Shown: positions 21,474-33,367 of the stretch, piece by piece
Layout: each line of letters starts with the position of its first letter
Position numbering within the stretch: position 1 is the first letter of the stretch
From: Agrostemma githago
Lineage: Eukaryota; Streptophyta; Magnoliopsida; Caryophyllales; Caryophyllaceae
Reading direction: 5' to 3'
Length of the DNA stretch: 64,000 bases
NCBI GenBank assembly: GCA_958450325.1
Contig: OY288239.1
Coordinates: forward strand, 58,671,049 to 58,735,048
The notes under the pieces: model-generated
The model's input: the letters and a program-made list of their open reading frames with translations, nothing else
What the model was told of the DNA's origin: nothing
Databases searched by the model: none
Made by a program: the position numbers and the translations under genes

Positions 21474-24400
21474 CTAAGGGTAGTAACGCTTCAGCTGGTC
21501 CAGGTTGGTTGGGTTGACAAACTCATTCCCGTCCAGGTCCGTCAGCATTACTGCTCCCCCTGATAGGATTTTCTTCACCAGATACGGCCCAGCCCAGTTG
21601 GGTTTGAATTTTCCCCTTGGGTCCACTGGTAGCAAGGCTCGAACAGACTTAAGGACTAGATCCCCTTCTTTAATGTTCCTGGGCCTTACTCGCTTGTTGA
21701 AGGCCCGTTGGATCCGTTTTTGGTAAATTTGAATGTTATTGAGAGCGCGGGACCGTCGTTCGTCTAGTAGAACCAACGAATCGTACCGTGCTCGAACCCA
21801 GTCAGCTTCGGGTACTTGACTTTCTAGTAGAATTCTGAGGGACGGTACCTCTAGCTCCACTGGTTGGACTGCCTCCATCCCATAGGTTAGGTAATATGGC
21901 GTTGCCCCGGTTGCGGTGCGAATTGACGTCCGGTACCCCCATAGGGCAAAAGGTATTTTGTCGGGCCAGTCCCGATAATTATCAGCCATCTTTTTGAGTA
22001 TGGTGACAATCGTTTTATTGGCTGCCTCTACCGCTCCATTGGTTTGGGGACGGTAGGGCGAGGATGTGTGCCTCTGAATTTTGTATTTAGCCAGTAGGGC
22101 CGCGGTCTCATCTTGGAAATGGGTTCCATGATCACTGATAAATTCATGCGGGATTCCATACCGGCATATTATATTGTTTTGGATAAATTTGGCGACATGC
22201 TTAGCGTTGAGGATGCGATATGATTCAGCTTCGACCCACTTGGTGAAATAGTCGATAGCCACCAGAATGAAGCAATGTCCACCCGTACCGGAGGGATTTA
22301 CTTTCCCGATTATGTCGATACCCCATGTCGAGAACGGCCAAGGTGACGTCATGGTATAGAGCAGAGATGGCGGCATATGTTGCACATTGCCAAAGATTTG
22401 ACAGTTATGGCAGTGTTTGACATATACCTGGCAGTCGGCCTCCATGGTGTTCCAGTAATACCCGAGCCTCATGATTTTTCGGACCAGCATGTGAGCATTC
22501 ATGTGTGGACCGTTTTCGCCATCATGTACTTCGGCCATTACTTTCTCGGCCTTATATTTGTCAACACAAAGGAGAAGAGCCCCCTGTGCCGTCTTTTTGT
22601 ACAGTTGCCCGTCATCAGTACGGATGAACTGGGTGGCTAGCCTCCGTAAGGCTTTCTTGGCTCGGTTTTCCGTCCCGGGGGGATACTCTCCGTTGGTCAG
22701 GTATGTTAACACGGCTTGGTACCATGGTTCGGGATCGGTTATCTCGATGTCTTCGATGTCATAGACGTACGCCGGCTCGGACCGTCTTTCGACGCAAATT
22801 GGCATACTGGTCACATGGTCGGGAATGTTCAGTAAAGATGCTAATTTTGAGAGTGCATCTGCAAACTGATTTTCTTCCCGAGGCAGGTATATGTATTCTA
22901 CCCTTTGGAATTGTTTCTCGAGATCCCTTACTCGTGCCTGGTAGGCCACGAGATTGGCATTCCGAGTCTTCCATTTTTGAAGTGCTTGGTTAATGACCAA
23001 GGATGAGTCGCCATGTACCCGGAGATTTGTGATCCCTAGGTTGGCGGCGGCTTGTAGCCCATGAATGCATGCTTCGTATTCTGCGGCATTGTTAGTGACG
23101 TCAAAGTCCAGTTTGATGGAGACGGGAGTATGCTCCCCTCTTGGTGATATTAGGAGGATCCCGACTCCGAACCCTCGAAAATTAGATGCTCCGTCGAAGT
23201 ATAAATCCCATGTTTCGGCATCGGTACGGAAAATATCTTCGTCTGGGAAGGACCAGGTATCGGTGTGTCCTTCCACGGTTACCGGGCTGTCGGCGAGGAA
23301 TTCAGCTACTATTCGCCCCTTAATAGCTTTTAAAGGTACAAATTTTAGGTCGAACTCTGCCAACATTAGAGTCCATCTTGAAATCCGGCCGTTGAGGATG
23401 GGTTTCTCGAAGAGGTATTTGATCGGGTCCATCCTGGATAGCACATGGACCTCATAGCTAAGCATATAATGTCGGAGCTTTTTAGTGGCCCAGACTAGAG
23501 CCAAACACGTCTTTTCGAGCATGGTATATTTGCACTCATACTCTAAAAACTTCTTACTGATGTAGTAGATGGCTCGCTCTTCGGAGTCAACTGTCTGAGC
23601 CAGCATAGCCCCCATGGCTGTCTCGGTCGTTGTTAGGTATAACGACAGAGGCAAACCGGGTTGAGGTGGCATCAAAACTGGCGGAGCAGACAGAATTTCC
23701 TTGATTTTGTCGAAAGCAGCTTGGCATTTGTCATCCCATAGTACTCGTTCCCCTATTTTCAGTTTCTTGAAAATTGGTTCACACACCATGGTTAGCTTGG
23801 AAATGAATCGACTAATGTACTGGACTTTCCCGAGAAATCCCCTTACTTCTTTTTCGCTTTTAGGAGCTTGCATCTCGGTAATGGCTTTGATTTTAGCTGG
23901 GTCGACTTCGATACCTCGTTGGCTAACGATATGACCCAGTAATTTGCCTGACGTTACTCCAAAACTGCATTTCTGAGGGTTTAGCCTCATGTTGTATTTG
24001 CGCAGTCGGGTGAAGAATTTTCTTAGAGCGGTGATGTGACCGTCCCGTTCTTTGGATTTGACGATCATGTCGTCTACATAGACCTCTACCTCTTTATGCA
24101 TCATGTCGTGTAGTAAAGTGGTAGCGGTCCTTTGGTATGTGGCCCCGGCATTAATGAGACCAAATGGCATGACGGTGTAGCAGTAAGTACCCCAAGGTGT
24201 AGTGAAGGTAGTCTTACTCATGTCTTCTTCCGCCATCTTGATTTGATTATACCCGGCATACCCGTCCATGAATGACAGAAGGGCATGATCGGCCGTGTTA
24301 TCCACCAGTATGTTGATGTGTGGTAACGGAAAATCATCCTTCGGGCTTGCTTTGTTAAGATCCCGAAAGTCTACGCATACCCGCACCTTACCGTCCTTTT

Positions 24401-27017
24401 TAGGAACCGGCACGATGTTTGCAACCCAGTCCGGATATTCGGACACTTGTATGAAGCCGGCTTTGAATTGTTTGTCGACTTCTTCCTTTACTTTGAGAGA
24501 CCACTCGGGCCTCATTCGACGAAGCTTTTGTTTGACCGGTTTACACCCATCTTTGATAGGTAGGTGGTGCTCGGCTATTTCCCGGTCTATCCCCGGCATG
24601 TCCTTGTAGGACCACGCGAAGACATCTTTGAACTCTTGGAGGAGGTTTATGAACTGTTGTTTCTCCTCGGGATCTAAGGATAACCCTATCTTAAGTATCT
24701 GAGGCTCTAAGGTTGTTCCCACGTTTATGGATTCGGTCTCTTCAATTACCGGATTCCGGGATTCCCTTTGTTCTAGTTGCTCGATCAGATGTGGAGGTAA
24801 GGGTACCTGTTCGTCGGATTTCTCAATGTCATAGCATAAATCATTTTTGAAAACAGGATTTAAAAGAGACAAGTCGTAAGCAGAACGGTTGTTATTATTA
24901 ATTGAAAATTTGGAAAACAGCTCAAAGAGAGCAGCCATCTGATCATTGGTCAGAGGCGGAATTGGTAAAGCACTCGGGACAGACCCCGAGGTGCTAGCAG
25001 CAGGAATGATAGAAGGGAGGGGGGTTACAGGAGTGACTCTAGCACCGACTTCTCTAGACTCGACCTCAGACTCTGACTCAGACTCCGACTCAGACTCGGA
25101 CTCAGACTCAGGCATGTCTCCCTCTCCGGCGACCAGCTTGTAGATCCTTCCTTGACTGTCAGTCCACTTGACAGTCCTCCTCCAGGCTCTTTTTCCCGTC
25201 TCAGAGCCAACATCCGAGATCAGCTCGGTCGGGTCAAACCTGTTGCTGCGGAGAATCAGGTTGACCAGGTCTTTCTTCGGAGTCGGGGCTACGGTGTCTT
25301 CCCCGAAGAGTAGCCCTAGCACGGGCTCGTTATCGTCCGTTCCGTCGGACTGGGTGAGGGTGAACACCTCATCTGGGATGTAGTTGCAATCCCGGGCCAA
25401 GTGGGTCCCGAGGTGCGTTGCATTGGGTTGGTATAGTCCAACCTGGACAGCCCCGAATACGGGTGTGACAAAGTAGTCAGACAACCGGGGGCTATAAGGG
25501 CTCAAGTAGGTACCCTTCATAATGTTGCAGGCCTTCTCGATTCCTGCTCGGACAACGTTGTCCGGAGTGATGGCATAGCCAAGGCCGAAGTGAGAGTCTT
25601 CGTCCTTGAGAACCTCGATGATCTTCCCAGCTGGAAGGTCGGATCGAGAGGTAGCCCCCGGAAGGTACCCTAGGTTCTGGAGCATTGTGTCAATGCTCGT
25701 GGTGAAGTACGGTCTGAAAAGGTACTCTTCCTCGATCATCCCCACAAAGTCGAACCCCCAGAGGTCCGTGCGGCCCGTGGCGTTACAGCTAGCCACAGTC
25801 ATTGGGGTCGCCTCTAGAGTAATAATACCGTCGAGTAGAGGCATCTTGATCTTGCGGTGGAGGGTGGAGGATACAGCTTTCACCGCGTGAATCCACGGCC
25901 TTCCTAGGAGCAGGTTGAATGAGGAGGTGACATCAATCACCTGGAATTCAAGCTCCTTTTCTACTGGGCCCGTGATGATGGTCAGTTTTATGGCCCCAGC
26001 TACCGACTTTGGGCTCCCATCAAAGGCTTGGATGGTTTGAGCAGTCGGGATATAGTCAGCCTCGGTAATGCCGAGGGCTTTGGCGGTCCTCAGAGGGAGG
26101 ACATTCACGGCCGACCCGTCGTCAACTAGGGTCATCGGGAGGTACTTCCCCCGGCAAATCACCGTGATGTAAAGGGCCAAGTTGTGGGAGGTCCCGAATG
26201 GCGGTAGATCGGCTTCGGAAAATGTGATCATTGGGCCCCCTACTTTGTTCTTACCCTTTAGGTGGGGTAGGACCGTGGCTACCATTTCAGCGGGGGTAGC
26301 CAGGGAGTCGATCTTGACTTGATCGAGAGCCTTTGTAAGTGCCACTCGATGTTCTTGAGAGCTAACAAGGAGTTGCCATATAGTGAGGTCAACTCGGGTT
26401 CTCTTCAATTGTCTCACGACGGCTGTTTCAGCGGTCGGCTCTTCAGGGGCGACTTCCATCCAGAGTGGATCGGTGATGGTTGTCGGGGTAGGGGTGTCCC
26501 TAGTGCTTGTAGCTAAGTAGGGACGACCAAGGTTGTTGCTGGCTAGGACTCGAGTTTTGACCTCCCGAATCTGTTCAAGGGTGATGGGAACGGCTTTCCC
26601 TTTAGCGAGGTAGATATCATCCTCATCGTCAAACCAGACCCCGTTCACTTGCGGGACGTAGGGGGAGATAAGGTGAGAGCAGTCGATCACCTCCCCGGCA
26701 AAAATGGCATGGGAGCTGAAAGGGTTCTCCTTGTTGCTGGGCTTATCTCCGGGTAGCGGGATTTTTCCGCTTTCAATTAAGTCCTGGATCAAGTGTTTTA
26801 GCTTCCAGCATTTCTCGGTATCGTGCCCATTGCCCCGGTGGTATTGGCAATAGGCCTGAGCATTGTAGTTCTTGGAGCGTCGCTCGACCGGAACTTCAGG
26901 AGTTGGGCCTATCGGTTGGATTAGGCCTTTGGAGGACAGCCTTTGTAAGGCATAAGTATAGGTAGTACCTATATCAGTGAAGACCCGAGGTGGGGTGCTC
27001 TTTCTTGGACGGGGCAT
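21474..27017 (-). CDS. Element B Pol polyprotein: protease, RT, RNase H, archaeal-type RNase H, integrase
   Basis: Seen: 1847 codons with no stop. Residues about 57-70 hold a zinc knuckle CX2HX4HX4C. The protease active site VDDGSAVNVLP is near 298, with LGRPWIH near 371. A (SE)n acidic run lies at 637-653. Reverse transcriptase is about 840-1030 with VDFRDLN and YVDD at 980-983. RNase H is about 1120-1190. A second RNase H is about 1268-1400, with DGAS, NNAAEYEA and HGDSSLVI. The integrase HHCC finger is about 1480-1530. The core has WGID, SDHGTHF and the catalytic E in NGAVEAANK at about 1555-1655, and the C-terminal part is basic. The order RT-RH-aRH-INT marks the Tat lineage. The listed start is only the first ATG after the frame change; the knuckle region belongs to Gag. 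It cleaves the polyprotein, copies RNA to DNA and integrates it. Confidence 0.95.
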   Translation of the reverse strand: MPRPRKSTPPRVFTDIGTTYTYALQRLSSKGLIQPIGPTPEVPVERRSKNYNAQAYCQYHRGNGHDTEKCWKLKHLIQDLIESGKIPLPGDKPSNKENPFSSHAIFAGEVIDCSHLISPYVPQVNGVWFDDEDDIYLAKGKAVPITLEQIREVKTRVLASNNLGRPYLATSTRDTPTPTTITDPLWMEVAPEEPTAETAVVRQLKRTRVDLTIWQLLVSSQEHRVALTKALDQVKIDSLATPAEMVATVLPHLKGKNKVGGPMITFSEADLPPFGTSHNLALYITVICRGKYLPMTLVDDGSAVNVLPLRTAKALGITEADYIPTAQTIQAFDGSPKSVAGAIKLTIITGPVEKELEFQVIDVTSSFNLLLGRPWIHAVKAVSSTLHRKIKMPLLDGIITLEATPMTVASCNATGRTDLWGFDFVGMIEEEYLFRPYFTTSIDTMLQNLGYLPGATSRSDLPAGKIIEVLKDEDSHFGLGYAITPDNVVRAGIEKACNIMKGTYLSPYSPRLSDYFVTPVFGAVQVGLYQPNATHLGTHLARDCNYIPDEVFTLTQSDGTDDNEPVLGLLFGEDTVAPTPKKDLVNLILRSNRFDPTELISDVGSETGKRAWRRTVKWTDSQGRIYKLVAGEGDMPESESESESESESESEVESREVGARVTPVTPLPSIIPAASTSGSVPSALPIPPLTNDQMAALFELFSKFSINNNNRSAYDLSLLNPVFKNDLCYDIEKSDEQVPLPPHLIEQLEQRESRNPVIEETESINVGTTLEPQILKIGLSLDPEEKQQFINLLQEFKDVFAWSYKDMPGIDREIAEHHLPIKDGCKPVKQKLRRMRPEWSLKVKEEVDKQFKAGFIQVSEYPDWVANIVPVPKKDGKVRVCVDFRDLNKASPKDDFPLPHINILVDNTADHALLSFMDGYAGYNQIKMAEEDMSKTTFTTPWGTYCYTVMPFGLINAGATYQRTATTLLHDMMHKEVEVYVDDMIVKSKERDGHITALRKFFTRLRKYNMRLNPQKCSFGVTSGKLLGHIVSQRGIEVDPAKIKAITEMQAPKSEKEVRGFLGKVQYISRFISKLTMVCEPIFKKLKIGERVLWDDKCQAAFDKIKEILSAPPVLMPPQPGLPLSLYLTTTETAMGAMLAQTVDSEERAIYYISKKFLEYECKYTMLEKTCLALVWATKKLRHYMLSYEVHVLSRMDPIKYLFEKPILNGRISRWTLMLAEFDLKFVPLKAIKGRIVAEFLADSPVTVEGHTDTWSFPDEDIFRTDAETWDLYFDGASNFRGFGVGILLISPRGEHTPVSIKLDFDVTNNAAEYEACIHGLQAAANLGITNLRVHGDSSLVINQALQKWKTRNANLVAYQARVRDLEKQFQRVEYIYLPREENQFADALSKLASLLNIPDHVTSMPICVERRSEPAYVYDIEDIEITDPEPWYQAVLTYLTNGEYPPGTENRAKKALRRLATQFIRTDDGQLYKKTAQGALLLCVDKYKAEKVMAEVHDGENGPHMNAHMLVRKIMRLGYYWNTMEADCQVYVKHCHNCQIFGNVQHMPPSLLYTMTSPWPFSTWGIDIIGKVNPSGTGGHCFILVAIDYFTKWVEAESYRILNAKHVAKFIQNNIICRYGIPHEFISDHGTHFQDETAALLAKYKIQRHTSSPYRPQTNGAVEAANKTIVTILKKMADNYRDWPDKIPFALWGYRTSIRTATGATPYYLTYGMEAVQPVELEVPSLRILLESQVPEADWVRARYDSLVLLDERRSRALNNIQIYQKRIQRAFNKRVRPRNIKEGDLVLKSVRALLPVDPRGKFKPNWAGPYLVKKILSGGAVMLTDLDGNEFVNPTNLDQLKRYYP

Positions 27018-27891
27018 CTAGTAGATTGACCGCGTCAAAGATGCTGCGGGTTGCAGCCTGGGGCTTAGTGGTGGATGAAGAGGCCCCTTGGTATCCTTTG
27101 CTAGTAGCCTTGGTGAGGCTTTCTAGTCTTAGGTCATCTTCGATCCTCATACCCATTTCAGTAAGGGTGGTGAAATTGGGTATGACTGCGTACCGGAGGT
27201 GAACCCGGTAGGAAGGGAGGAGGTTCTTGACAAAAGCCTCCACTAAGGTCTTCTCGTTGGGCTTATCGACCAACTTCACGCTCTCGGCCCTCCAGCGTTG
27301 AAGGTATTTAGTGAAACCTTCTTTTGGCTCTTGGGCCATGACCTCCAGAGATCGCATTGTGGTTTGGATCTCGGTGTTGTCAGCATAGTTCCGAGCGAAC
27401 TCGGTAGCCACATCATCCCATGTAGGGTATTTTTTCGGGTCTAGCCTATAGTACCAGGCCCGTGGGTGCTTCTCGAGGGATGCAGCAAAAAGGTTTTTGA
27501 ACATGGATGAGTCCACTCCCTTGATGGCCATGAATTCCTTGAAGGCCCGTACATGTAGTAACGGGTCCTCAGTTCCCTCGAACATGGGCAAACCTGTGAG
27601 GTTCAGGTTTGCAGGCAGCTTGTCACTCACCGTGGAGTACTCTCGGCTATTCTCCCGGTAGATATTGTTACTCCCAGTCAAATGGACTTGTTCTTCTAGC
27701 CGGCGCACTGCGCTGACCAGTTCAGTTATGGGCCCAGTAGTTCCGACATTAGGGGTCCCTTGCTCCACCGTAGCTAGGCGAGCAACAATGGCCACTTGGC
27801 CAGCCCTCATTTCGGTTAGTTGGGCCTCGATGTCGGTTTGCTTCGCGACCATGGCGTCTAAAGCAGTTTGCAGACTATTCAAAGTAGCCAT
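26974..27891 (-). CDS. Element B Gag (305 codons), shifted out of frame with Pol
   Basis: Seen: the N-terminus is a likely coiled coil (about residues 1-75). A retrotransposon Gag domain follows, with WYYRLDPKKYPTWDD and the YLQRWRAES segment. The frame ends 44 bases inside the Pol frame. Near 26998-27003, B has one extra base in an A/G-rich stretch compared with A, where Gag and protease are continuous. So the split is probably a mutation in B, though a programmed shift cannot be excluded. Without it, the Gag knuckle is encoded in the Pol frame only. Gag forms the virus-like particle in the cytoplasm. Confidence 0.9.
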   Translation of the reverse strand: MATLNSLQTALDAMVAKQTDIEAQLTEMRAGQVAIVARLATVEQGTPNVGTTGPITELVSAVRRLEEQVHLTGSNNIYRENSREYSTVSDKLPANLNLTGLPMFEGTEDPLLHVRAFKEFMAIKGVDSSMFKNLFAASLEKHPRAWYYRLDPKKYPTWDDVATEFARNYADNTEIQTTMRSLEVMAQEPKEGFTKYLQRWRAESVKLVDKPNEKTLVEAFVKNLLPSYRVHLRYAVIPNFTTLTEMGMRIEDDLRLESLTKATSKGYQGASSSTTKPQAATRSIFDAVNLLDAPSKKEHPTSGLH

Positions 27892-29078
27892 CCTTCGAGC
27901 GTGTCTGGTTGCCGGTGGCCTGTCTGTAAGAACACCGCGTAATCAGAAACTGAACCCAGATCTCGGAAAAGGAAAGGAAAAGTACATCCCGAGCAACCCT
28001 AGGAAAGGAGACTAAAGACTCGAGAAAGACATCTAGACGGATGATTCGATGGGTGGTATAACTTCCTTAGGATTTCGGCTTTGTGGGCCTAGTCCCGTTC
28101 GAAGGAAGGTCCACGTGAGACTTTTCCCCAGACTTTTGACTCGAGTGTATGGACGGACTTTCCTTTGTAGGGGTATGCCCTACGCGGGTCGGTTGTGCCT
28201 TGACTGATAAGGCGGACTCGGGAAAGGGGGGAAAAACTCGTGATATAAGATCAGCAGAGTTTCGACGCTATAGACCTTCGACATACTATGCAAAGACCCG
28301 ACACACGGCTAGACGGTAGGTCCTATAATAAGGAAGGTTTACTAGGATAGTTGGATGTTTGAAATTTGAATATTGAATGAGCGGAAGAATTTCCGGGAGT
28401 TTTGAAAAAAAAATGGAATTCCGAAAACCAAGATTAGAATTTTGAAAAATTCAGAAAATCGAGATGGTGTTGAAATTCATGAGTTAAAATGGGCAGCATG
28501 CCGACTAGAGAAAAAGGATATTTTGAGTCAAATAAGTTGATCCTAGATTTCGGCGGCATTCCGAGTTTTGAAAATTGGATATTTTGAAAAGACGGGTCCC
28601 GAAACGGACAGCATTTCGGGTTTTTCAAAATTTGGTATTTTTGGAAAGATGCATTTTTTGAAATGACGGTTTTTTGAAAAAAATGACACGGAAACCAAGT
28701 AGCACGTAGTCAAACAAGCATTATAACGACGCGTATGTATGCTTTACACTAAGTCTCGGTCAGTCACAATAGGGTCTATACCAACAACGATCGCATTCTC
28801 ACGAAACGGGACGGACTTCCTAGCCAATTTTGAACTAGAACCTGCCGTAAAACCCCGGTGAGTTCCGCCATCGAAGTCTTTAGTGCACCCATGTAGGAAT
28901 GCACCGTGGTATAGTGGGACGTCGGTCACAAGTAACCGGCCCGGGCGAAATTTGGGTTATGCATGAACCATTAAACTAATGCGCACACACTAATATTCGA
29001 ACGATTTCTCTTCGAGTCTCACCCTAGGAACCCCGATGCCATGTAGTACATCAGGTATCCCCAGCGGAGTCGCCAAAT
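27892..29078 (-). other. Element B 5' leader with primer binding site at 29056-29075
   Basis: The leader is about 1.19 kb and non-coding. On the minus strand TGGCGACTCCGCTGGGGATA starts three bases after the LTR, as in Tat and Ogre elements. The rest holds A-rich, partly self-similar words and no gene that I can support. Confidence 0.8.
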
Positions 29079-31962
29079 TGTGGACATGACGTAGGTCCAC
29101 CCCGACGCGGCCACGCGCGGGTTTGGGTAGGCGAATGAATCTCGTGGTGAGATTGTTCTCGGGTTCGAAATTTAAGTCAAAATGGAGTCGCCACCGAATT
29201 TTGTGGTTATTCGGAACCATACGAGCCCACTCTATGTCGTCATGGGCTTTACACAAAGTAAGCCCACTTCGATTTCAGAGTTCATTGGGCTCGTCCCTTT
29301 GCATTGCAATACCGATACCGTATAAACCGGCTTTCGTATATAGAATGACTCTCGTGCGCCAAGGGTTTCGGACATCCGGGAACCAAAGGTTCTGAGTAAG
29401 GGTTGAGGGTACGTGTTGGGAAGCCCACTAAGGACACCCAACCCCGCCCGCACATGGCGGCCTCTACTAAGACATCGTTCGTGTTCGTGTGTGCGCGCTA
29501 GTAAAACGATTAAATGATATGCAAACAGCGTTTTCGGGCTAAGCATATTAATAGTATGTGAACTACGTCATTTAATGCATCTTATTCTTGGTCAAAATGG
29601 TTTAGCATGCGAGGTTCGTTTATAAAGCATAAAAGCAAGTAAATAAACAAAGCTCGAAAGTAAAAATAAAAACGTACAAGTTACACGGGCGGAAATACAA
29701 CCCGGAATTCACAGTACAACATTACGTAGAAATAATAAAAATAACGCGGTACAAAGATATGGACGGACCCGTATGCAAGCTAGACCGCGAAATATGTAGA
29801 TGGACTAACCCCGATTAAATACACATTATATCGTGTACTAAACGAAGGACGGAAATATGAGACTATGGCATATTGCTAGCCCGATCTCATATCCCGTAGT
29901 CTTGTCCCGACTTATCACGTCGAAGGTGGTCAAAGTCGTTCTACGTGTCGTGTTGTGCATGGTTTTGAAAATAGGTAGGTCACGTGATAGTCTTTACACG
30001 TGTTGACTAATGTCGATAAAAAGCGAGGCTTGAAAGGTGTGTCAAGGCCCTCGGTTATGGGGCTACAGGACTCACTCGGTCGAGTCATGGCCTGACTCGG
30101 TCGAGTGCGTCTTAAAAGAAGCTTCTGCCCACGGTTTGGGGTGCTACTCGATCGAGTAGCAGGTGTACTCGGTCGAGTGGCACCTGTACGAGTTGAGACT
30201 CGTGATTTATGTGTCTTAAATTTGAAGGTTGGCCGAATTAAATCAAAATATTGACGAATTTAGATTTAATTCGGTTCGCCACGATAAACGTGAGTTTTGG
30301 AAAATGAGTTCACGTGATTGGCTTTACACGTGTCGACTAAGAGTCGTAAAAAAAGAGACGAGGCTTAAATGTTGCATCCAAGCTCTCGGTTTTCTGGGCT
30401 ACAGGGTCCACTCGGTCGAGTCATGGCCTGACTCGGTCGAGTGTACCCTTGGGAAGTAGTCTGCCCGGTTTTGTGGACACTACTCGATCGAGTGGCCTAT
30501 GCACTCGGTCGAGTAGTCCCTGTACGAGTGTTAACTCGTTTCATTTTTGGGGTTGAAAACGACGGTCGGTCGAGTTAAATACAAATATCGCATGATTTGA
30601 ATTTAACTCAACCTCCGGTACTATAATCGTGTACATGTACGATTATAATACCGTTGTCGGGATTTTATGAAACGTTTGTGCTAGAAAACTTGAATTAGTA
30701 ACGAAATGCTTCCCTCTACGTCACGACATCGAAACTAACCCTTTCGGGTTATGTGATGTCGGTTTTCGTGTCAACGGGTTCCGCACTAATTAAAATGGGA
30801 TTGAATACGTTCAACTACGATTAGTCGCGATCACGTCACGCCCTTGAGTACCTTGGGGCGGGGCTCCTCGAAAGGGCTCCACCTCCGTCGTTGCTCGTAA
30901 AAGGATTAGACGGACTTTAGGCGACAATTATAGTCAAACGTATCCGAAACCGAGATTCTGATACTAGATATATATATACGCGGTATGGTTATAATGTTAG
31001 CAACGAAAATGTAAAAGTTAGTATGCAAGAAAAAGTAAAATGTTAGAGTGTTAGATGCTAGAGTGTTAGATGTTAGGATTACGATACTAGTAAAAGTACA
31101 AAATAAACGATACAAAAACATAAGCGTAAATAACAAAGATAGAAACGGGGTTTGGGACACCCTAAACATACATGTTTAGTAGGGACCTCGGAAATGGGCT
31201 CGCAAATAGTGACGGGACTATGGAGTATCGAGGATGTACGTAAGTTATGGTGTGTGTGTGTGTTGTCGGTTTATCGAGGGACACGGGACTCGGTTTTTTG
31301 TGTATAGGGCTTAGGGTTGCTAAGGCTTGTAGTGTAGAGAGTATAGATAGGTTAGAGTAGAAGCTTAGGGTAATTTTGCATTAGTTTTTCATCCTCCAAT
31401 GCAATGGGTTTGAAGGGGTATTTATAGGCTTCACCCCGTCCTAGGGTCACTCGACCGAGTGGCGCGGGTGCACTCGGTCGAGTGCCCTCGTGAATGTATC
31501 TGGACGGGTTCGAAGAGGCTCCACTCGATCGAGTGACCAATCCACTCGACCGAGTGGATCAATTAGGCCGGGCTATTTTGGGCGTGATTGCCCTTAATTT
31601 ATGTTTAATTGATTATGTTTGATTTGGATTGATTTGTGAACCTGGTGCATGTTTCGGGAACGCACCCGGTCGCTCTTTGTGTCGGGTTTGTCTTGACCGG
31701 GTTTTGACCTGGTCGCTAAAAGACGGGAATTATTTTTGGTGCCGGTTTTGGCCCAAATTAGTCTCATTTTGCTCGGAACGACCCACTGGGCCTGAATTTG
31801 AGGTCTGTTTTGTGAGATTATTACTCCGCTAAAAGTCCATGTCAGATATTATTGATTTCGGGCCCAAATCCGAGTATACTAAGTCACGTTTGCGTCCGAT
31901 CATCATCGGGTGTTTGTCGGGAACTGCTATAGACACTAGCAGGCAAAATGCGGGTGTCTACA
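29079..31962 (-). repeat. Element B 5' LTR
   Basis: It is 2884 bases, identical in length to the 3' LTR and differing at about seven sites that I noticed by eye. It holds the same three clusters of paired palindromes. I did not identify a certain TATA box on the minus strand. Confidence 0.95.
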
Positions 31963-33367
31963 GAAGCCCACTAAGAACACCCAACCCCGCCCGCACAATG
32001 GCGGCCTCTACTAAGACATCGTTCGTGTTCGTGTATGCGCGCTAGTAAAACGACTAAATGATATGCAAACAGCGTTTTCGGGCTAAACATGCGAATTATG
32101 GGTTAGCTACGTCATTTAATGCATCTAACTATTGTCGAAGTTATTTAGCATGCGAGGTTCATTTATAAAGCGGTAAACATCAAAATAAACAAAGCTCGAA
32201 AATAACGTACAAAATACACGGGTGGAAATACAACCCGGCCAATACAAAAATTACAAATAATATAACAAACGGAATAAAAAGGATAAGAAGATAGAAACGG
32301 ACCCGTGTATAAACTAGACCGTGAATTATATGGATGGACGAACTCCGATTAAATACACATTATGTTGTGTATTAAACGAAGGACGGAGACATGGGACCTA
32401 GGCGTGATGCATGCCCGATCCCGTGCCTCGATGCCTTGTCCCGACTTATCACGTCGAAAAACCGATCAAAGTCGCTAAAGTGTCGTGACATGCGTGAGTT
32501 TTGAAAAATAGGATCACGTGATTGACTTTACACGTGTCGACTAAAAGTCAAAAAAAAAAGACGAGGCTCAAATGTTGCATTTAAGCTCTCGGATTTCTGG
32601 GCTACAGGACCCACTCGATCGAGTCAGGGCACGGACTCGGACGAGTGCATCCTCGAAGTAGCTACTGTCCAGTTTTTGGGGTGCTACTCGATCGAGTGGC
32701 CTATGGCACTCGCTCGAGTGGCACCTGTACGAGGCATAACTCGTTTTGTTTTTGTGTTTTAAAAGCCGATGATTGACCGAGTTAAATGAGAATATTGCAT
32801 CATTAAAATTCAACTCGGTTTTCGGCCTCATGATCGCGTATAGTACGATTATGAGACCGTCATCGGGATTTTGTGAAAATGTCGTTATGGGATTAAAAAA
32901 AGTGACTAATGACGAAATTGTAGTCCTTCACGTTCGACTATGAACGACCACGATCACATTATGCCTTTGAGCACATTGGGGCGGCGCTCCTCGAAAGGGT
33001 GCCACCTTCGTCGTTACTCGTAAAAGGATTAAACGGACTTTGGATGGTCGTCGTGGTCAAACGCGTTAAGATCCAAATTTTGATATTAATATATATATAT
33101 ATATACGCGGTATAATATTAACGATGATAAATAAATGTTAGAGGTTAGTAACGAAAAGATAAAAGTTAGTGTACAAGAATTAAAATGGTAGTGTTAATGT
33201 TAGTATACTAGTATAGTTATAATATAGACAATGCGAAAATGTAAATAAAAAACGAAATAGTAAGGATCGAGATGGGGTTTAGGACACCCTCAACATACAT
33301 GCTTAGTAAAGGCCCCGGAAATGGACTCGTAACAGCGGCGTGAACGCGGGAGTATCGAGGATGTATG
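31963..33367 (-). mobile_element. Element A 5' LTR, piece 2
   Basis: It resumes after element B at GAAGCCCACTAAG and follows B's LTR order with more divergence. It includes palindrome sites near 32613-32720 and an AT run near 33090. It breaks at GTATG, where the copia element entered. Confidence 0.9.

Larger units (their letters stand above)
15333..31962 (-). mobile_element. Element B: nearly intact Tat-lineage Ty3/gypsy retrotransposon
   Basis: Seen: two 2884-base LTRs (15333-18216 and 29079-31962), TG...CA ends, and the target duplication GAAGC (15328-15332 and 31963-31967). It also has a primer binding site (29056-29075), a polypurine tract (18217-18229), a gag and a 1847-codon pol frame on the minus strand, and a spliced PMD gene on the plus strand. 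By eye the LTRs differ at about seven positions in 2.88 kb, so the insertion is young. The host site is the LTR of element A, the same family. A one-base gag/pol frame difference is the only coding defect I noticed. Confidence 0.95.

Noticed and set aside
26974..27017. Programmed gag-pol frameshift site
   Set aside because: Not adopted as the main reading, because element A reads the same region in one frame; kept as an open alternative.
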